This document shows, one piece after another, positions 31,332 through 41,306 of a stretch of DNA of 64,000 bases (the stretch's first letter is position 1; each line of letters begins with the position of its first letter). The position numbers were made by a program, and so were the translations under genes. The stretch lies in assembly GCF_022647505.1 (NCBI RefSeq), contig NZ_CP071409.1, forward strand, positions 1,922,001 to 1,986,000, read 5' to 3'. The notes beneath the pieces were generated by a model, which saw nothing but the letters and a program-made list of their open reading frames with translations, searched no databases and was not told the origin of the DNA. This stretch comes from [Pantoea] beijingensis (GTDB lineage Bacteria; Pseudomonadota; Gammaproteobacteria; Enterobacterales; Enterobacteriaceae).

Positions 31332-31378
31332 AAGCAAGTAAGTTGCCTCTGGCACTGTTAAAGGCAACTTACTTGCTT
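31332..31378. repeat. Perfect 16-bp inverted repeat upstream of the omptin gene
   Basis: AAGCAAGTAAGTTGCC (31332-31347) and its exact complement (31363-31378) enclose a 15-base loop. It lies 55-101 bases before the omptin start and just beyond the stop codon of the ATPase remnant (31387). It could be a processing hairpin or a terminator for the remnant; there is no T run after it on the minus strand. Confidence 0.85.
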
Positions 31379-31386
31379 ATAAACCC

Positions 31387-31829
31387 TCAAATTGGCAGCC
31401 CGATGGCCAGCAGCCGATCGCGGAACTCTGACGACCTGACAGGGTCGAGCTGATTATTGAAGAAGGCCCGAATCTCTGCCAGCCTGGCGTCAAACAATTC
31501 CCCCATTTCTTTCAGACGATACCCATGACGCGTCAGGGCAGGTTCCAGATCATTCAACAGCCGCGAAAGTACCGACTCAATCAACGATACTGTTATAGGC
31601 TTCTCTCCGGTCTGATAACTGGCTTCAATGGCCAGCGTCAGATGCAGATGGATCTGCAAAGGCGTACGCAGTATCTCAGCCAGCAGTTCGATAGCTTCGG
31701 TTGTCAGGGTATCTCCGGTTTGCAGTGTTCCGCGCAGGCACTGAGCAGCCAGTGGATATCATGGTCGAACTCCACGAACATTTCGTCGTCAAACAGATCC
31801 CACTTGAGAAAAACCGTTTCAACGGCCAT
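31387..31829 (-). pseudogene. Remnant of a transposition helper AAA ATPase
   Basis: Two frames joined at about 31740 read as one degenerate protein: an N-terminal part ending FVEFDHDIHWLLS and, after a one-base frameshift, CLRGTLQTGDTL, LLAEILRTPLQIHLHLTLAI, NDLEPALTRHGYRLKEMGEL and RSSEFRDRLLAIGLPI. The second part resembles, from memory, the C-terminus of TniB/ExeA-like ATPases found beside Mu-type transposases. The N-terminal ATPase core with Walker motifs is absent. The 90-codon frame from 31659 alone is unlikely to be a gene. Confidence 0.6.
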
Positions 31830-31860
31830 ATCCGGCTCCACTTAATAGACGGCGCCGTCG

Positions 31861-32160
31861 ACCGTCACTTGAGCATCTCCCCCAACAATATTCCTGATAG
31901 GTGACGCCACTGCGATCGTATACGACGCTGAATATCGTCAGTGTCGGTACTCCATTTTGGCGGGATCAACCCATTCTGGCTGTTCAATATGTTTGAGATC
32001 GGAAAGAGACATATCGAACGGCCAGCAGTCATTGCTGTATTCCGCCTGAAACCTGACGGCCGGAGGTTCCCGTAATAAACGGGACTGGTCGAGGCGAAAC
32101 CGGGAGATATAACGTCCACTGTCTGGCGACGTTGCAATCCTGGTGGCACTTTGATCAGCC
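31861..32160 (-). pseudogene. Remnant of a Mu/Tn552-type DDE transposase
   Basis: Fragments in shifting frames: KVPPGLQRRQTVDVIS (about 32151-32104), then REPPAVRFQAEYSNDCWPFD and MSLSDLKHIEQPEWVDPAKM (about 32075-31945), and YDRSGVTYQEY at 31920-31888. The WPFDMSLSDLKH segment corresponds to the start of the rve integrase core, whose first aspartate is in this position. Stops and frameshifts interrupt it and most of the core is missing. It was recognised by family memory, not by search. Confidence 0.65.
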
Positions 32161-32299
32161 CCTGACCAATCTCGACTCCATGCTCCTCAAGTAATTATAT
32201 CGCCCTGGACGTCGACAGGTGACGATCGTATTTGTTGGTAGTACTCAGTTTAAGGGCGGCAATAATCTTGCAATACAGCGCCGAGGTGGACAACACCCT

Positions 32300-32647
32300 G
32301 GGTTTGCCATGATCGCGGCGGTATGCGGTTTCAGGTCACGCCGGAGAGCCCGGTAGACCGATGCCCGATCAATCCCAAGCGTACGGGCGATGGTGGTTGC
32401 CCCATTTTTCATCCACATAGAGGCGATGGACTTCGGCCGGATCAATGTAAGGTTTGCGGTCACGGTAGACACCGCGCACTTTTGCCGCGATCCCCTCCAG
32501 CTGCCATTCGGAACACCCCTTTCGACTGACACCGCTGGCTTTTTCTGCACGAATAACTTCACAGCCGGCATCGCGCAGGATTTGCGTCTGTAAGACCAGA
32601 TCCTGAGCGTTGGTTGAAACGCGGGCGTACCCATACATAATGGTCAT
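32300..32647 (-). pseudogene. Serine resolvase (Tn3 family) with internal deletion
   Basis: The N-terminus MYGYARVSTNAQDLVLQTQI with the catalytic serine of YARVST is followed by EVIRAEKASGVSRKG. The frame then jumps directly to the C-terminal DNA-binding part (WQLEGIAAKVRGVYRDRKP), so about 80 residues of the catalytic core (including the usual RLARS and FAEFE motifs) are missing. A second frameshift near 32395 puts the helix-turn-helix (TTIARTLGIDRASVYRALR) in another frame. Not functional. Confidence 0.85.
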
Positions 32648-32740
32648 ATTTGCTTGAAATGTATCATTTGCCTCTAGATGGAAGGAAGATAGCGCGAGGG
32701 TACATTAAAAAAAACGTTTAATTAGACATAAAAAGCGGTT

Positions 32741-32820
32741 CATGGTTTTTTCTGGTTGTGGTATACCCAAAATTAACGATTGGTGGCGTCGAGAGGTGGA
32801 TTTTGATTTGCAGTTATTGT
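32741..32820 (-). repeat. Right copy of 80-bp inverted repeat
   Basis: Inverted partner of 30195-30274 with 74 of 80 positions identical. Just outside, weaker similarity continues on both sides (for example GATAAACGCGAGC at 32858-32870 and, inverted, at 30171-30183). Confidence 0.9.
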
Positions 32821-32911
32821 GAGCACGGGCACGGGAATGGTGATTGCGAGCATGAAAAGATAAACGCGAGCATGTGGGTTTTCAGACGCGACCCGCTACA
32901 CATACGGTTGA

Positions 32912-33397
32912 CGTTGGCATTGGTTTTTTGAGCTTACTACGCTGCGTGAACTTCATTTTCAGGTCGAATCTCTGAAGGATAATGGCACTGAGCTGTTATT
33001 CCATCCCCGGCATTTTCCTCAACTGGTCGATGAACGACCGCTACAGCTCGATCAGGTAGCAGGCATTCCGCTTTGTTTAGCGGAATCGACGCGCTACTTT
33101 CGTCGTTATCTTGATGTGCATTTTCGCGAGGCGGAAGTTCCTTTGCGACTGATTATGGAAAGCAGTTCTATTTTCCAGTTATTGCAAGGTGTACAGGTAG
33201 GTCTGGGGTGTTTGATTACGCCGGTTGGTCATTTACTCACGGAAATGGCACCGGAGTTAGGCTGCCGTAGGCTGGCTATCGCGCCTATGTCGCGCCAGGC
33301 TGCGGTGGTAATTGCCGAACCAGGCTGGGCGACGCCGTTGTCGCAGCATTTTTTTGATGAGGTTCGACGCTGGCTGGCGACAATGTTAGCGGAATAG
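32912..33397 (+). pseudogene. 3' remnant of a LysR-type regulator
   Basis: The open frame from 32912 to the stop at 33397 encodes only the effector domain: FELTTLRELHFQVESLKDNG, HPRHFPQLVDERPLQL, AGIPLCLAESTRYF and GVQVGLGCLITP. The helix-turn-helix half is missing. The GTTGGCATTGGTTTTTT segment just upstream would read VGIGFF only if one T is added, so a frameshift in the T run at 32924-32929 is likely too. It points away from the ydeP remnant, as expected of a regulator once divergent from its target. Confidence 0.8.
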
Positions 33398-33438
33398 AGC
33401 CGCAGCATAATACAGACATCGCCGGCCAACAAAAAAGC

Positions 33439-34587
33439 TTATCTCCCCAGCGTTTGCATCAGCCGGTTATTCCAGTTAGCTATCGCGACACTCAGGACCA
33501 CACGCATGATTTCGCACGGTGATAGCCCCAAATCCAGCAAGGGGCGCAGGTGCGCTGCGCTAAAACGATCGGGTGAGCGGGTAAGTTGGGCCGCAACGTT
33601 AATCAGTGCGTGTTGAAGTGGCTGGCTCCCCGCCGCATCCAGCGCTTCACCCACTCCCAGACGCAAAGCATCACGCAGGGGGCCCTGATAGCGATTAAAG
33701 CAGTTTGCGCTGCCGTTAATTCGTGCGCTCACCGCCGCGCTGAGGTCCGCATGTTCCGCGACCCGTTCAGGTTGCAACACATCCATCAAATGCGCCCAGC
33801 CATACAAGGCTTTAGCATCATGAGCCAGCAGCCAGAGGCAATGTTCTGGCACCTGTAGCGGTTGCGAATAGGTGAGAGCCTCCAACTGTTCCACACTGGC
33901 ATAACGCAATTCAACCGGCGACAGTGTCGGTTGTTTCGGTTGTTGATTGGCAAAACAGCGGATATCAGCATCCGTTGGGGCATGTGCGCCGGGGATCCAG
34001 CGTACCGGTAAGCCCATTAATGCCTGAATGCCCGCAACAATGCGTGCCTGATAACACACATAGCCAATTACGTGGCTAAAGCTAACGATATCGGGCTCGG
34101 TAAGCCCCACGTCTTCCAGGCGTTTCAGCGCCGCGCCGTCAATAAGTGTCGGCTGGCTGGCAAGTTGGCGGGCGTATTGCGTGATCTGCGTCAGACGATT
34201 ATTACTTTCGCGTGAAGAATCGGGGCCAGGCAGCGGGTTGAGACGGGCGGCATAATGGTTGCAAAGACGCTGGATGCCTGCAACCTGCGCGACGGTTAGC
34301 GCAGTACTCAGGCGATCGTACAGTGTCAGCGTGTGGGTAAGCGAGGTGTGCAACGTATCCGGAAGCAGTAGAAGACTAAGATCGCGGGAGGCTAAAAAAG
34401 GTGCACGAAAGTATTGCAGTGCCTGCAACAATTCACCCTTAAGTTGCTGCATTAAGCCCAGCAAAAACCGATCTTCAACTTCAGCGGCTTCGGGAACCAG
34501 CGGCGATTCCTGTTCAGCGCAAGCACTGGATTGCGTTTCATGGTACCAGTGGTTGTTGCCAGAATAACGGCGTTGTTCCATGGTCAT
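33439..34587 (-). CDS. CMD/AhpD-like domain protein of unknown function
   Basis: A 382-residue protein, mostly helical, without signal peptide. The block DGAALKRLEDVGLTEPDIVSFSHVIGYVCYQARIVAGIQALMG resembles the carboxymuconolactone decarboxylase/AhpD-like peroxidase-related family, in which such helices carry the active site; the usual CxxC is reduced here to a single Cys in YVCYQ. A second half with similar architecture follows. The substrate is unknown. It converges on the LysR remnant, which may once have controlled it. Start M1 or M3 (34587 or 34581) cannot be decided; GGAATGACC lies upstream. Confidence 0.6.
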   Translation of the reverse strand: MTMEQRRYSGNNHWYHETQSSACAEQESPLVPEAAEVEDRFLLGLMQQLKGELLQALQYFRAPFLASRDLSLLLLPDTLHTSLTHTLTLYDRLSTALTVAQVAGIQRLCNHYAARLNPLPGPDSSRESNNRLTQITQYARQLASQPTLIDGAALKRLEDVGLTEPDIVSFSHVIGYVCYQARIVAGIQALMGLPVRWIPGAHAPTDADIRCFANQQPKQPTLSPVELRYASVEQLEALTYSQPLQVPEHCLWLLAHDAKALYGWAHLMDVLQPERVAEHADLSAAVSARINGSANCFNRYQGPLRDALRLGVGEALDAAGSQPLQHALINVAAQLTRSPDRFSAAHLRPLLDLGLSPCEIMRVVLSVAIANWNNRLMQTLGR

Positions 34588-34769
34588 TCCTTTTCAAGTT
34601 TACTGGCCCGAACGTTCAACTGATTAAGGAGAGGGAAAAGCGGTTACGTCGGGCCTGAATGGCTTAGCTATCCTCGCTGAAGCCGGTGTGTAAACCAAAG
34701 AATGTTAAGTGATAATTAATAGCGAGAAGTTCTATGCCGTAAACGTGAGCAGGCGTGCTGAAAGATATT

Positions 34770-34922
34770 TTACTGACGGCGCATCAACAGATTAGAGCGG
34801 TTTAAGGTAACCCGATAGATTCTCAGGCTGAGGTATTGCGGAAGTGCCAGCAAAGCGATGGAAGCGAGCGCAGGGATAATAATCAGCAGTAAAAGTGGGC
34901 GAGGCCATGTGAGCCCCGCCAC
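34770..34922 (-). CDS. Putative 50-residue membrane protein downstream of fabI
   Basis: A GTG-initiated frame starts six bases after the fabI stop. It reads AGLTWPRPLLLLIIIPALAS, a hydrophobic helix, then a basic tail with YRVTLNRSNLLMRRQ, an inside-positive pattern. There is no ribosome binding site of its own, so translation would depend on coupling to fabI. No family was recognised; it was found by reading the sequence. Could be chance. Confidence 0.4.
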   Translation of the reverse strand: MAGLTWPRPLLLLIIIPALASIALLALPQYLSLRIYRVTLNRSNLLMRRQ

Positions 34923-34927
34923 AACGA

Positions 34928-35716
34928 TTATTTCAGTTCCAGCTCGTTCATGGCTGCAATACTGAAACCGCCATCAACGTGCAGAACTTCACCCGTTACA
35001 CCAGCGGATAGATCGGAACACAGGAAGGCGGCGGAGTTACCGACATCTTCAGTGGTCACGGTACGACGAATCGGCGTCACGGCTTCGCAATGCGACAGCA
35101 TTTTGCGGAAATCTTTAATGCCGGATGCGGCGAGAGTACGGATTGGGCCTGCAGAGATCGCGTTGACACGAATGCTTTCCGGACCCATAGCGTTCGCCAT
35201 ATAGCGCACGTTCGCTTCGAGAGAAGCTTTTGCCAGACCCATGACATTATAGTTAGGGATGGCACGCTCGGCACCGAGGTAAGAGAGCGTCAGCAATGCG
35301 GAATTTGGATTCAGCATAGTGCGGCACGCTTTAGCCATCGCGACAAAGCTGTAGGCGCTGATGTCGTGCGCGATTTTAAAGCCTTCACGCGTCACTGCAT
35401 TAACATAATCACCATCCAACTGGTCAGCCGGAGCGAAGCCGATGGAATGCACAAATCCATCAAATTTTGGCCAGGTTTTTGCCAGTTCAGTAAATAGCGC
35501 GGTGATGCTCTCATCTTCGGCGACGTCGCAAGGCAGGACAATATCGGAACCCAGTTCTTTGGCAAATTCCTCTACGCGACCTTTCAGTTTGTCGTTTTGG
35601 TAGGTGAATGCCAGTTCCGCGCCCTGTTTGTGCATCGCTTGCGCAATACCGTATGCGATAGAGAGTTTACTGGCAACGCCAGTTATCAGAATGCGCTTAC
35701 CGGAAAGAAAACCCAT
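34928..35716 (-). CDS. fabI: Enoyl-[acyl-carrier-protein] reductase (NADH)
   Basis: FabI carries out the last reduction of each fatty-acid elongation cycle and is the triclosan target. The start [21 protein letters not shown], the segment HSIGFAP and the active-site region with Tyr and Lys ([19 protein letters not shown]) are intact. ATG 35716 with AAGGA upstream gives 262 residues, the E. coli length. It is downstream of the sap operon in the usual arrangement. Confidence 0.97.
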   Translation of the reverse strand: MGFLSGKRILITGVASKLSIAYGIAQAMHKQGAELAFTYQNDKLKGRVEEFAKELGSDIVLPCDVAEDESITALFTELAKTWPKFDGFVHSIGFAPADQLDGDYVNAVTREGFKIAHDISAYSFVAMAKACRTMLNPNSALLTLSYLGAERAIPNYNVMGLAKASLEANVRYMANAMGPESIRVNAISAGPIRTLAASGIKDFRKMLSHCEAVTPIRRTVTTEDVGNSAAFLCSDLSAGVTGEVLHVDGGFSIAAMNELELK

Positions 35717-35880
35717 AGCTGTAATCCTTATGGTCATTGTTGTTGGCGGCCGCTTCGTTTAAAAAGTGAGCGACCGACGTTAATCGACCCGGCGATTCTA
35801 GCACGAGTCGTGGGGAGGAGTAAGCAGACCTGTGATGTCAGCGGCCCGACGGCAAAAACACCGCGTTTGCCGAGGCGGAG

Positions 35881-36687
35881 TCAGAGGTCGCGCCGCCATG
35901 CATCTGCGGTTAATGCTTCACCAAAATGACTGGTGATAAGACGCCGGGTAAGCTCGTGTAGCGGAGATGCCAGCACATCGGCGGTACTGCCACGTTCGAC
36001 CACTTCTCCCTGGTGCATCACCAGCACCTGATCGCTAATATGTTTCATCATGCCGAGATGCTGAGTCACATAAATATAGGCGATACCGTGTTTCTCCTGG
36101 AGTTCAAGCATCAGGTTAATCAATTGAGAGCGCATCGACATATCCAGCGAAGCAAGGGCTTCGTCAGCCACAATGACTTTGGGTTGCAGGATCAACGCTC
36201 GGGCAAGGCCAACACGCTGGAGCTGTCCCGGTGCCAGCATATGTGGATAGTGTGCTGCATGATCGCGTAACAAACCAACCTGGCGTAGCGTCGTGATAAT
36301 TCGTTTCTCACGTGCTTTTGCATCAAGATCGGTATTGAGACGCAGCGGTAAATCAAGAATTTGGCTAATACGCTGACGTGGATTGAGTGAGGTAGAGGGA
36401 TCCTGAAAAATCATGCGGATGCGTTGGCTGCGATAGCCATAGTCACCGTATTCCAGCGGATGATCGTCTATCATAATTTCACCGGCGGAAGGCGCGATCA
36501 TACCGCTAAGCATTTTTGCCAGCGTCGATTTCCCCGAACCATTCTCGCCAATAATCGCCAGTGTCTGTTTTTCCCGCAGCGTAAAACTAATGGCCTTTAC
36601 CGCTTCCACGTGCTGGCGGCGAAACAGACCGGTTCGGTAACGGTAGGTTTTGGTTAAATTTCGCACTTCAAGCAGCGTTTCGACCAT
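35881..36687 (-). CDS. sapF: Peptide/putrescine ABC transporter ATPase SapF
   Basis: ATP-binding subunit of the Sap transporter, which takes up antimicrobial peptides and in E. coli exports putrescine. Walker A IIGENGSGKSTLAKML, signature APGQLQRVGLARAL and Walker B VIVADEALASLD are visible. ATG 36687 overlaps the sapD stop (ATGA), giving 268 residues as in E. coli; a GTG one codon earlier is possible. The signature LAPGQ replaces LSGGQ, as in known SapF. Confidence 0.95.
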   Translation of the reverse strand: MVETLLEVRNLTKTYRYRTGLFRRQHVEAVKAISFTLREKQTLAIIGENGSGKSTLAKMLSGMIAPSAGEIMIDDHPLEYGDYGYRSQRIRMIFQDPSTSLNPRQRISQILDLPLRLNTDLDAKAREKRIITTLRQVGLLRDHAAHYPHMLAPGQLQRVGLARALILQPKVIVADEALASLDMSMRSQLINLMLELQEKHGIAYIYVTQHLGMMKHISDQVLVMHQGEVVERGSTADVLASPLHELTRRLITSHFGEALTADAWRRDL

Positions 36688-37679
36688 CACTGACTCTCCA
36701 TGTTAAGCGGGAAATGACAGGCAAAAAGGTGTGATTTTGTGCCAGATAATCGTGGCGTGTCGATACACTTCTTCTGGGCATAGGGGCAGCGCGGCCCCAG
36801 ACGGCACCCAATAGGTAAATGTTCCAATGAAGGGATCGCGCCCGGTAAGGTATTCAGCCGGCTTTTATGCGGTAATGAACGCCCAAAATCCGGCATGGCG
36901 CGGATCAGCGCTTGGGTATAAGGGTGATGAGGCGCGGCAATCAGTTCCTCGCTTTCGGCGGTTTCTACCGTTTGTCCGCAATACATGACATTAATACGAT
37001 CCGCCCATTGGCTCAGCATCTGCAAATCGTGGCTGATCAACAAAATCGTGGTGTTATTGTTCTGGTTAAGGCGCGACAGCAGACGGAATATCTGGGCTTG
37101 AGTCGTCGGTTCCATGGCGTTTGTCGGTTCGTCGGCGATCAGCAAACGCGGCTGATTGGCCAGCGCGATGGCGATCATGACTTTCTGGCACTCACCATCG
37201 GTTAATTCGTACGGAAAGCTGCGCATAATATCTTTATGGTCTTTGATGCCCACTCGATGTAACAACTCCATGGCGCGGCGTTGGCGCCAGCGAAAGCGCT
37301 GATACCAGCGTCCTTTATAGGTCCAGCCTGGGATAGCTTGTATAATCTGGCGGCCAATGCTTTCTGACGGGTCCAGACAAGACTGTGGCTCCTGAAAGAT
37401 CATCGAGACGTTATGCCCAATAAGGCGACGTCGTTCACGTGGTGAAAGGTGCAACAAATCGATATCATCCAGCCGCATGCGGTCAGCCGTGATACGCCAG
37501 TTGTCTTTAGTCACACCACAAATCGCTTTGGCAATAAGGCTTTTGCCTGACCCCGATTCGCCGACCAGACCACGCACCTCTCCTGCGCTCAGGGTAATAC
37601 TGATACGGTCAACGGCTTTGACCGGCCCGTCAGCGGTCATAAACTCAATCGTTAGATTGCGGATATCAAGTAACGGCAT
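36687..37679 (-). CDS. sapD: Sap ABC transporter ATPase SapD
   Basis: The second ATPase of the Sap system; in E. coli it also supports Trk potassium uptake. Walker A is [17 protein letters not shown] (residues about 35-51), Walker [18 protein letters not shown], and the C-terminal oligopeptide-transporter cysteine-rich segment [14 protein letters not shown] is present. It has 330 residues, the E. coli length. Its ATG overlaps the sapC stop. Confidence 0.96.
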   Translation of the reverse strand: MPLLDIRNLTIEFMTADGPVKAVDRISITLSAGEVRGLVGESGSGKSLIAKAICGVTKDNWRITADRMRLDDIDLLHLSPRERRRLIGHNVSMIFQEPQSCLDPSESIGRQIIQAIPGWTYKGRWYQRFRWRQRRAMELLHRVGIKDHKDIMRSFPYELTDGECQKVMIAIALANQPRLLIADEPTNAMEPTTQAQIFRLLSRLNQNNNTTILLISHDLQMLSQWADRINVMYCGQTVETAESEELIAAPHHPYTQALIRAMPDFGRSLPHKSRLNTLPGAIPSLEHLPIGCRLGPRCPYAQKKCIDTPRLSGTKSHLFACHFPLNMESQ

Positions 37680-38569
37680 TATTCCACTCCCGCTTCAATG
37701 GCACGGCGGACACCATCGCCCAGCAGGTTAACAATCAACACGCTGACCATAATCGCCGCGCCGGGCAGCATCACCGTCCAGGGCGCAACATAAATTAATT
37801 CCAGTGAATCCCCTAACATCGCGCCCCATTCTGGTGAGGGGAGCTGGGCCCCTAAATCAAGGAATCCCAGTGCCGCAATATCGAGAATAGCCAGCGACAG
37901 CGCGCGGGTAAACTCGGTCACAAGTAACGACAAGATATTGGGGAGGATCGCGTGCCAGAGAATATTCAGGCTACTTGCCCCATCAAGTCGCACTGCCGTC
38001 ACGTAATCTTTTTCCAATTCATCGTGTACCGCACCGTAAATAGCACGCACAAGGCGAGGGAGGATCGCCAGCCATACCGCCAGAAGAGCGTGTTCAAGAC
38101 GTGGTCCAAGAAAGGCGACGACCACGATGGCCAGCAGCAGCGAAGGGATGGATAACAGCGTATCCAGGATGTGGTTCATTACTGCTGAACGCAGGCCGTG
38201 GGTGAGTCCGGCAAACACGCCCAACACCATCGCGCACAGTGCAGCAAAAATGGTGACCAGGATGGCTGAGCCGACGGTAGGTGCCGTGCCGCTGAGCAGA
38301 CGGCTCAATACGTCCCGCCCGAGATCATCGGTCCCAAGGAAAAATGAGACATCTCCGTAACGTGACCATGAAGGCGGAAGTAATTGATAGCCAAGAAATT
38401 GTTGATCCAATCCATAAGGCGCAGCCAGGCCGCCAAAAATGCACAGTAACAGCAGCGCGGCAAAACCGTACAGGCCGATCATCGCCGTAGTATCGCGATA
38501 AAACAGCCGCCAGGTATGGCGAAACGGGCTGGGTAACCGCTTTTCAGCGTAAATGTTATCGGAGGGCAT
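37679..38569 (-). CDS. sapC: Sap ABC transporter permease SapC
   Basis: An inner-membrane permease of the DppC/OppC class with about six helices. The cytoplasmic EAA-like loop ([22 protein letters not shown]) that contacts the ATPases is present. It has 296 residues, equal to E. coli, and [18 protein letters not shown] as family signature. It overlaps sapB by 14 bases. Confidence 0.96.
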   Translation of the reverse strand: MPSDNIYAEKRLPSPFRHTWRLFYRDTTAMIGLYGFAALLLLCIFGGLAAPYGLDQQFLGYQLLPPSWSRYGDVSFFLGTDDLGRDVLSRLLSGTAPTVGSAILVTIFAALCAMVLGVFAGLTHGLRSAVMNHILDTLLSIPSLLLAIVVVAFLGPRLEHALLAVWLAILPRLVRAIYGAVHDELEKDYVTAVRLDGASSLNILWHAILPNILSLLVTEFTRALSLAILDIAALGFLDLGAQLPSPEWGAMLGDSLELIYVAPWTVMLPGAAIMVSVLIVNLLGDGVRRAIEAGVE

Positions 38570-39521
38570 ACCACTCCTTATGTTTCAGCGGATTCATGAT
38601 GGCACCCAGGATATCAGACAGAACATTGACGGTGATCACCAGACCACCAACGAGCATGACACCCGCGGAGATAGCGGCATAATCCTGCTGGCGAATGGCA
38701 TTAATCAACCAGCGGCCTAAACCTGGCCAGTTGAAAACCATTTCGGTAATCATCGCCAGCGTTAGCATGGTAGAGAACTGTAAGCCCAGACGTGGGATCA
38801 CCGGCGGCAGGGCATTGTGTAAGACATGGCGACGAATAATCGTAAAACGGGAGAGGCCACGTGTCGCTGCCGCTTTAATATAGTTTTTATCGATCACATC
38901 ACTGGTGCTCAGGCGTAGCAAACGAATCATTTCGGTAGTGGGTGCCACGGCCAACGCCGTAACAGGCAACACCATATGCGTCACTGCGCTCATCAGCATC
39001 TCATGGCGCCATGGCGAATCTGACAGCCAGGCATCAATCAGAGAAAATCCCGTGATGGTTTTCACCGGGTAAAGTAGATCGACACGACCGGAAACCGGCA
39101 GCCACCCGAGGTTTAACGAAAAAAATAGCGTCAGCAGTAGCGCCAGCCAGAAAATTGGCATTGAGAACCCCAGCAACGCGAATGCGCTAATGAGTTTGTC
39201 CTGCCATTTATTGCGCATCACACCCGCGATGATACCTAAAGGAATACCCGCTATAAGTGCCATGCTAAAGGCCAGAATACACAACTCCATGGTGGCGGGG
39301 AAAACCTCACGAAGTTGCAAATTAATCGACTGGCCGTTGATGCTTGAAACGCCAAAATCAAGTTGCAGAATCCCCTTAAACCAGAACAGCAAGGCATCCA
39401 ACAGAGACGCCCCCTGTAGCGGGGCATGCGGGGTAAAATAACTCAGGCTAAAACCAACCAGCGTCAGCATAAAGAGTGTGATAATCAGTAACACCATTCG
39501 ACGCAGCGTATAGATAATCAT
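38556..39521 (-). CDS. sapB: Sap ABC transporter permease SapB
   Basis: Permease of the DppB/OppB class, 321 residues. It starts with the [20 protein letters not shown] helix and has the loop [27 protein letters not shown] typical of such permeases. The start overlaps the sapA stop by four bases (ATGA), consistent with a single sapABCDF operon. Confidence 0.96.
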   Translation of the reverse strand: MIIYTLRRMVLLIITLFMLTLVGFSLSYFTPHAPLQGASLLDALLFWFKGILQLDFGVSSINGQSINLQLREVFPATMELCILAFSMALIAGIPLGIIAGVMRNKWQDKLISAFALLGFSMPIFWLALLLTLFFSLNLGWLPVSGRVDLLYPVKTITGFSLIDAWLSDSPWRHEMLMSAVTHMVLPVTALAVAPTTEMIRLLRLSTSDVIDKNYIKAAATRGLSRFTIIRRHVLHNALPPVIPRLGLQFSTMLTLAMITEMVFNWPGLGRWLINAIRQQDYAAISAGVMLVGGLVITVNVLSDILGAIMNPLKHKEWYALR

Positions 39522-41146
39522 GGTTTCTCCTTTCCTGCATCGTTGCGATGCACGCCAGCAAAGGAGGCGTTACCGAACGGGCTGAGTACCAGACCCTGTA
39601 TATCGTGGCGATAGGCCTGTAAACGTAGCGATGATGCCAGCGGCAACATAGGTAGTTCCTTCTCCAGAATGCGTTGCGCTTCGTTATAACGATCGATACG
39701 TGATGATAGCTGTGGCGTCAGCAACGCCTTGTGAAGGACCTCATCAAACGCCGGGTTGCACCAGTGCGCCAGGTTAGTCTGTGAATTAATTCCCGCACAG
39801 CTCAGCAGCGGGCGGAAGAAGCTGTCAGGATCGTTACTGTCAGTTGACCAGCCGCTTAGCGTCAGGTCATGGTTTGACTCCATCAACTGGGCTTCCTGAA
39901 ACCGTCCTTCAACTTGCACAATGGTAACCTGCACGCCGATTTGCGCCATATCAGCCTGGATTAGCTCTGCTGTCTTCATTGGGCTTGGGTTCCAGGATTG
40001 CGAAGCAGAGGGCACCCATAGGTTAAAATGGAGCTCCCCAATGCCCAGTCTTTTTAACTCTTCCCTGGCCTTTTGCGGATTATAAGGTGTGACGTGCGCA
40101 TTACTGTCATAGGCCCACGACGCACGTGGCAAAATGGATGCAGCGGTTTCTGCAGTACCATAATAAATCGATTCCATCAGACGTTCATTGTTGATCGCCA
40201 GCGCCAGCGCCTGGCGAACTTCAGCACGATCCAACGGTGGTTTGCGGGTATTAAAGGCGAGATAGGCGATATTCATGCCTGGACGTAGCGTTAAACGTAG
40301 GCGTGGGTCATCACGTAAAATGGAGAGCTGACTGGCTGCGGGGTAGGCCAGTACATCGCACTCACCGGTCAGCAGCTTGGATAAGCGGCCAATGCCACCC
40401 GCGCCCAGATCAATTACCACCTGGGGCATACCTGGCACGCCGCGCCAGTAGTCACCGTTACGGGCCAGCCGAATATATTGCCCGGAACGGTATTCGCTCA
40501 GCATAAAAGGGCCGGTGCCCACGGGTTGGCGATCTAACTCTTCCTGGCGATTAGTTTTACTGAGATTCGCGGCATATTCAGCAGACAGCACTGGCGCATA
40601 GTGAGTGGCAAGATGCCAAAGAAATGCGGCATCCGGACTGTTCAGGCGGATTTCTACCGTCGAGTTATCCAGTTTGGTCACGCTTTTGACCGAATCGGTA
40701 AATTGCAGACTATCGAAATAGGGATAGCTGCCGCCGTTGACGTTATGCCATGGATGATGACGATCGAACATGCGGGCAAAACTAAAGACTACATCGTCAG
40801 CGTTCATCGTACGTGTCGGCGTAAACCATTGAGTATGCTGGAAAGCGACATGACGCCGCAGATGGAAACGATAAGTTGCACCGTTGTCCAGTACTTCCCA
40901 ACGCTCAGCCAGTTCAGGCATTAGGCGATAGGTATAAGGATCGACATCAAGCAGACGATCGTAAAGCTGAGCGGCAAGCGTATCGACCACCAGCCCACCA
41001 CTTGCCAGTTGAGGATTAAAAGTGTTCATGAGGCCATTGACGCAATAAACAAAGCCGCTTTGGCGGATGTCTGTTGGTGCTGCGGACCACGCAGAAACAC
41101 TTATCACGCTGAGTCCGAGGAGCAGAGTGGAGAATATTTTTCGCAT
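39518..41146 (-). CDS. sapA: Periplasmic peptide-binding protein SapA
   Basis: SBP family 5 protein that binds cationic peptides in the periplasm for the Sap transporter. The signal peptide [21 protein letters not shown] is cleaved near residue 21; conserved blocks are [30 protein letters not shown] and [18 protein letters not shown] 41146 gives 542 residues (E. coli 547); the longer frame to 41251 adds sequence without homology. It is the first gene of sapABCDF. Confidence 0.95.
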   Translation of the reverse strand: MRKIFSTLLLGLSVISVSAWSAAPTDIRQSGFVYCVNGLMNTFNPQLASGGLVVDTLAAQLYDRLLDVDPYTYRLMPELAERWEVLDNGATYRFHLRRHVAFQHTQWFTPTRTMNADDVVFSFARMFDRHHPWHNVNGGSYPYFDSLQFTDSVKSVTKLDNSTVEIRLNSPDAAFLWHLATHYAPVLSAEYAANLSKTNRQEELDRQPVGTGPFMLSEYRSGQYIRLARNGDYWRGVPGMPQVVIDLGAGGIGRLSKLLTGECDVLAYPAASQLSILRDDPRLRLTLRPGMNIAYLAFNTRKPPLDRAEVRQALALAINNERLMESIYYGTAETAASILPRASWAYDSNAHVTPYNPQKAREELKRLGIGELHFNLWVPSASQSWNPSPMKTAELIQADMAQIGVQVTIVQVEGRFQEAQLMESNHDLTLSGWSTDSNDPDSFFRPLLSCAGINSQTNLAHWCNPAFDEVLHKALLTPQLSSRIDRYNEAQRILEKELPMLPLASSLRLQAYRHDIQGLVLSPFGNASFAGVHRNDAGKEKP

Positions 41147-41306
41147 TAGGCTACTGAGGTTCACGGGCAATGTGCTGAGTGTATCGTACTCTATGCGTTG
41201 CCCCAAAGTTTGATGAGATAACAGACGCGTTCCAGCTGATTTTATGCTCATTCTGATGATGACAACAGTTAGCAGGCAGAGAATAGTCCTGATAATATTG
41301 TGGAAA

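Larger units (their letters stand above)
30195..32820. mobile_element. Decayed transposon-like element carrying an omptin gene
   Basis: A 2.6-kb segment bounded by 80-bp inverted repeats. All its genes lie on the minus strand: remnants of a serine resolvase, a Mu/Tn552-type DDE transposase, a helper ATPase, and finally an intact omptin gene with its own terminator. Both outer flanks are truncated host-like genes. No target-site duplication was found. Since the recombination genes are all broken, the element is probably immobile now. Whether the inverted repeats are the original transposon ends is an inference. Confidence 0.7.

Noticed and set aside
31865-32149. 94-codon minus-strand frame in the mobile element
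   Set aside because: It is a mixed-frame part of the decayed DDE transposase; homologous segments lie in different frames.
30195-32820. Interpretation as a standard Tn3-family transposon
   Set aside because: The repeats are longer and different from Tn3 ends, and the transposase fragment is of the Mu/Tn552 DDE type.
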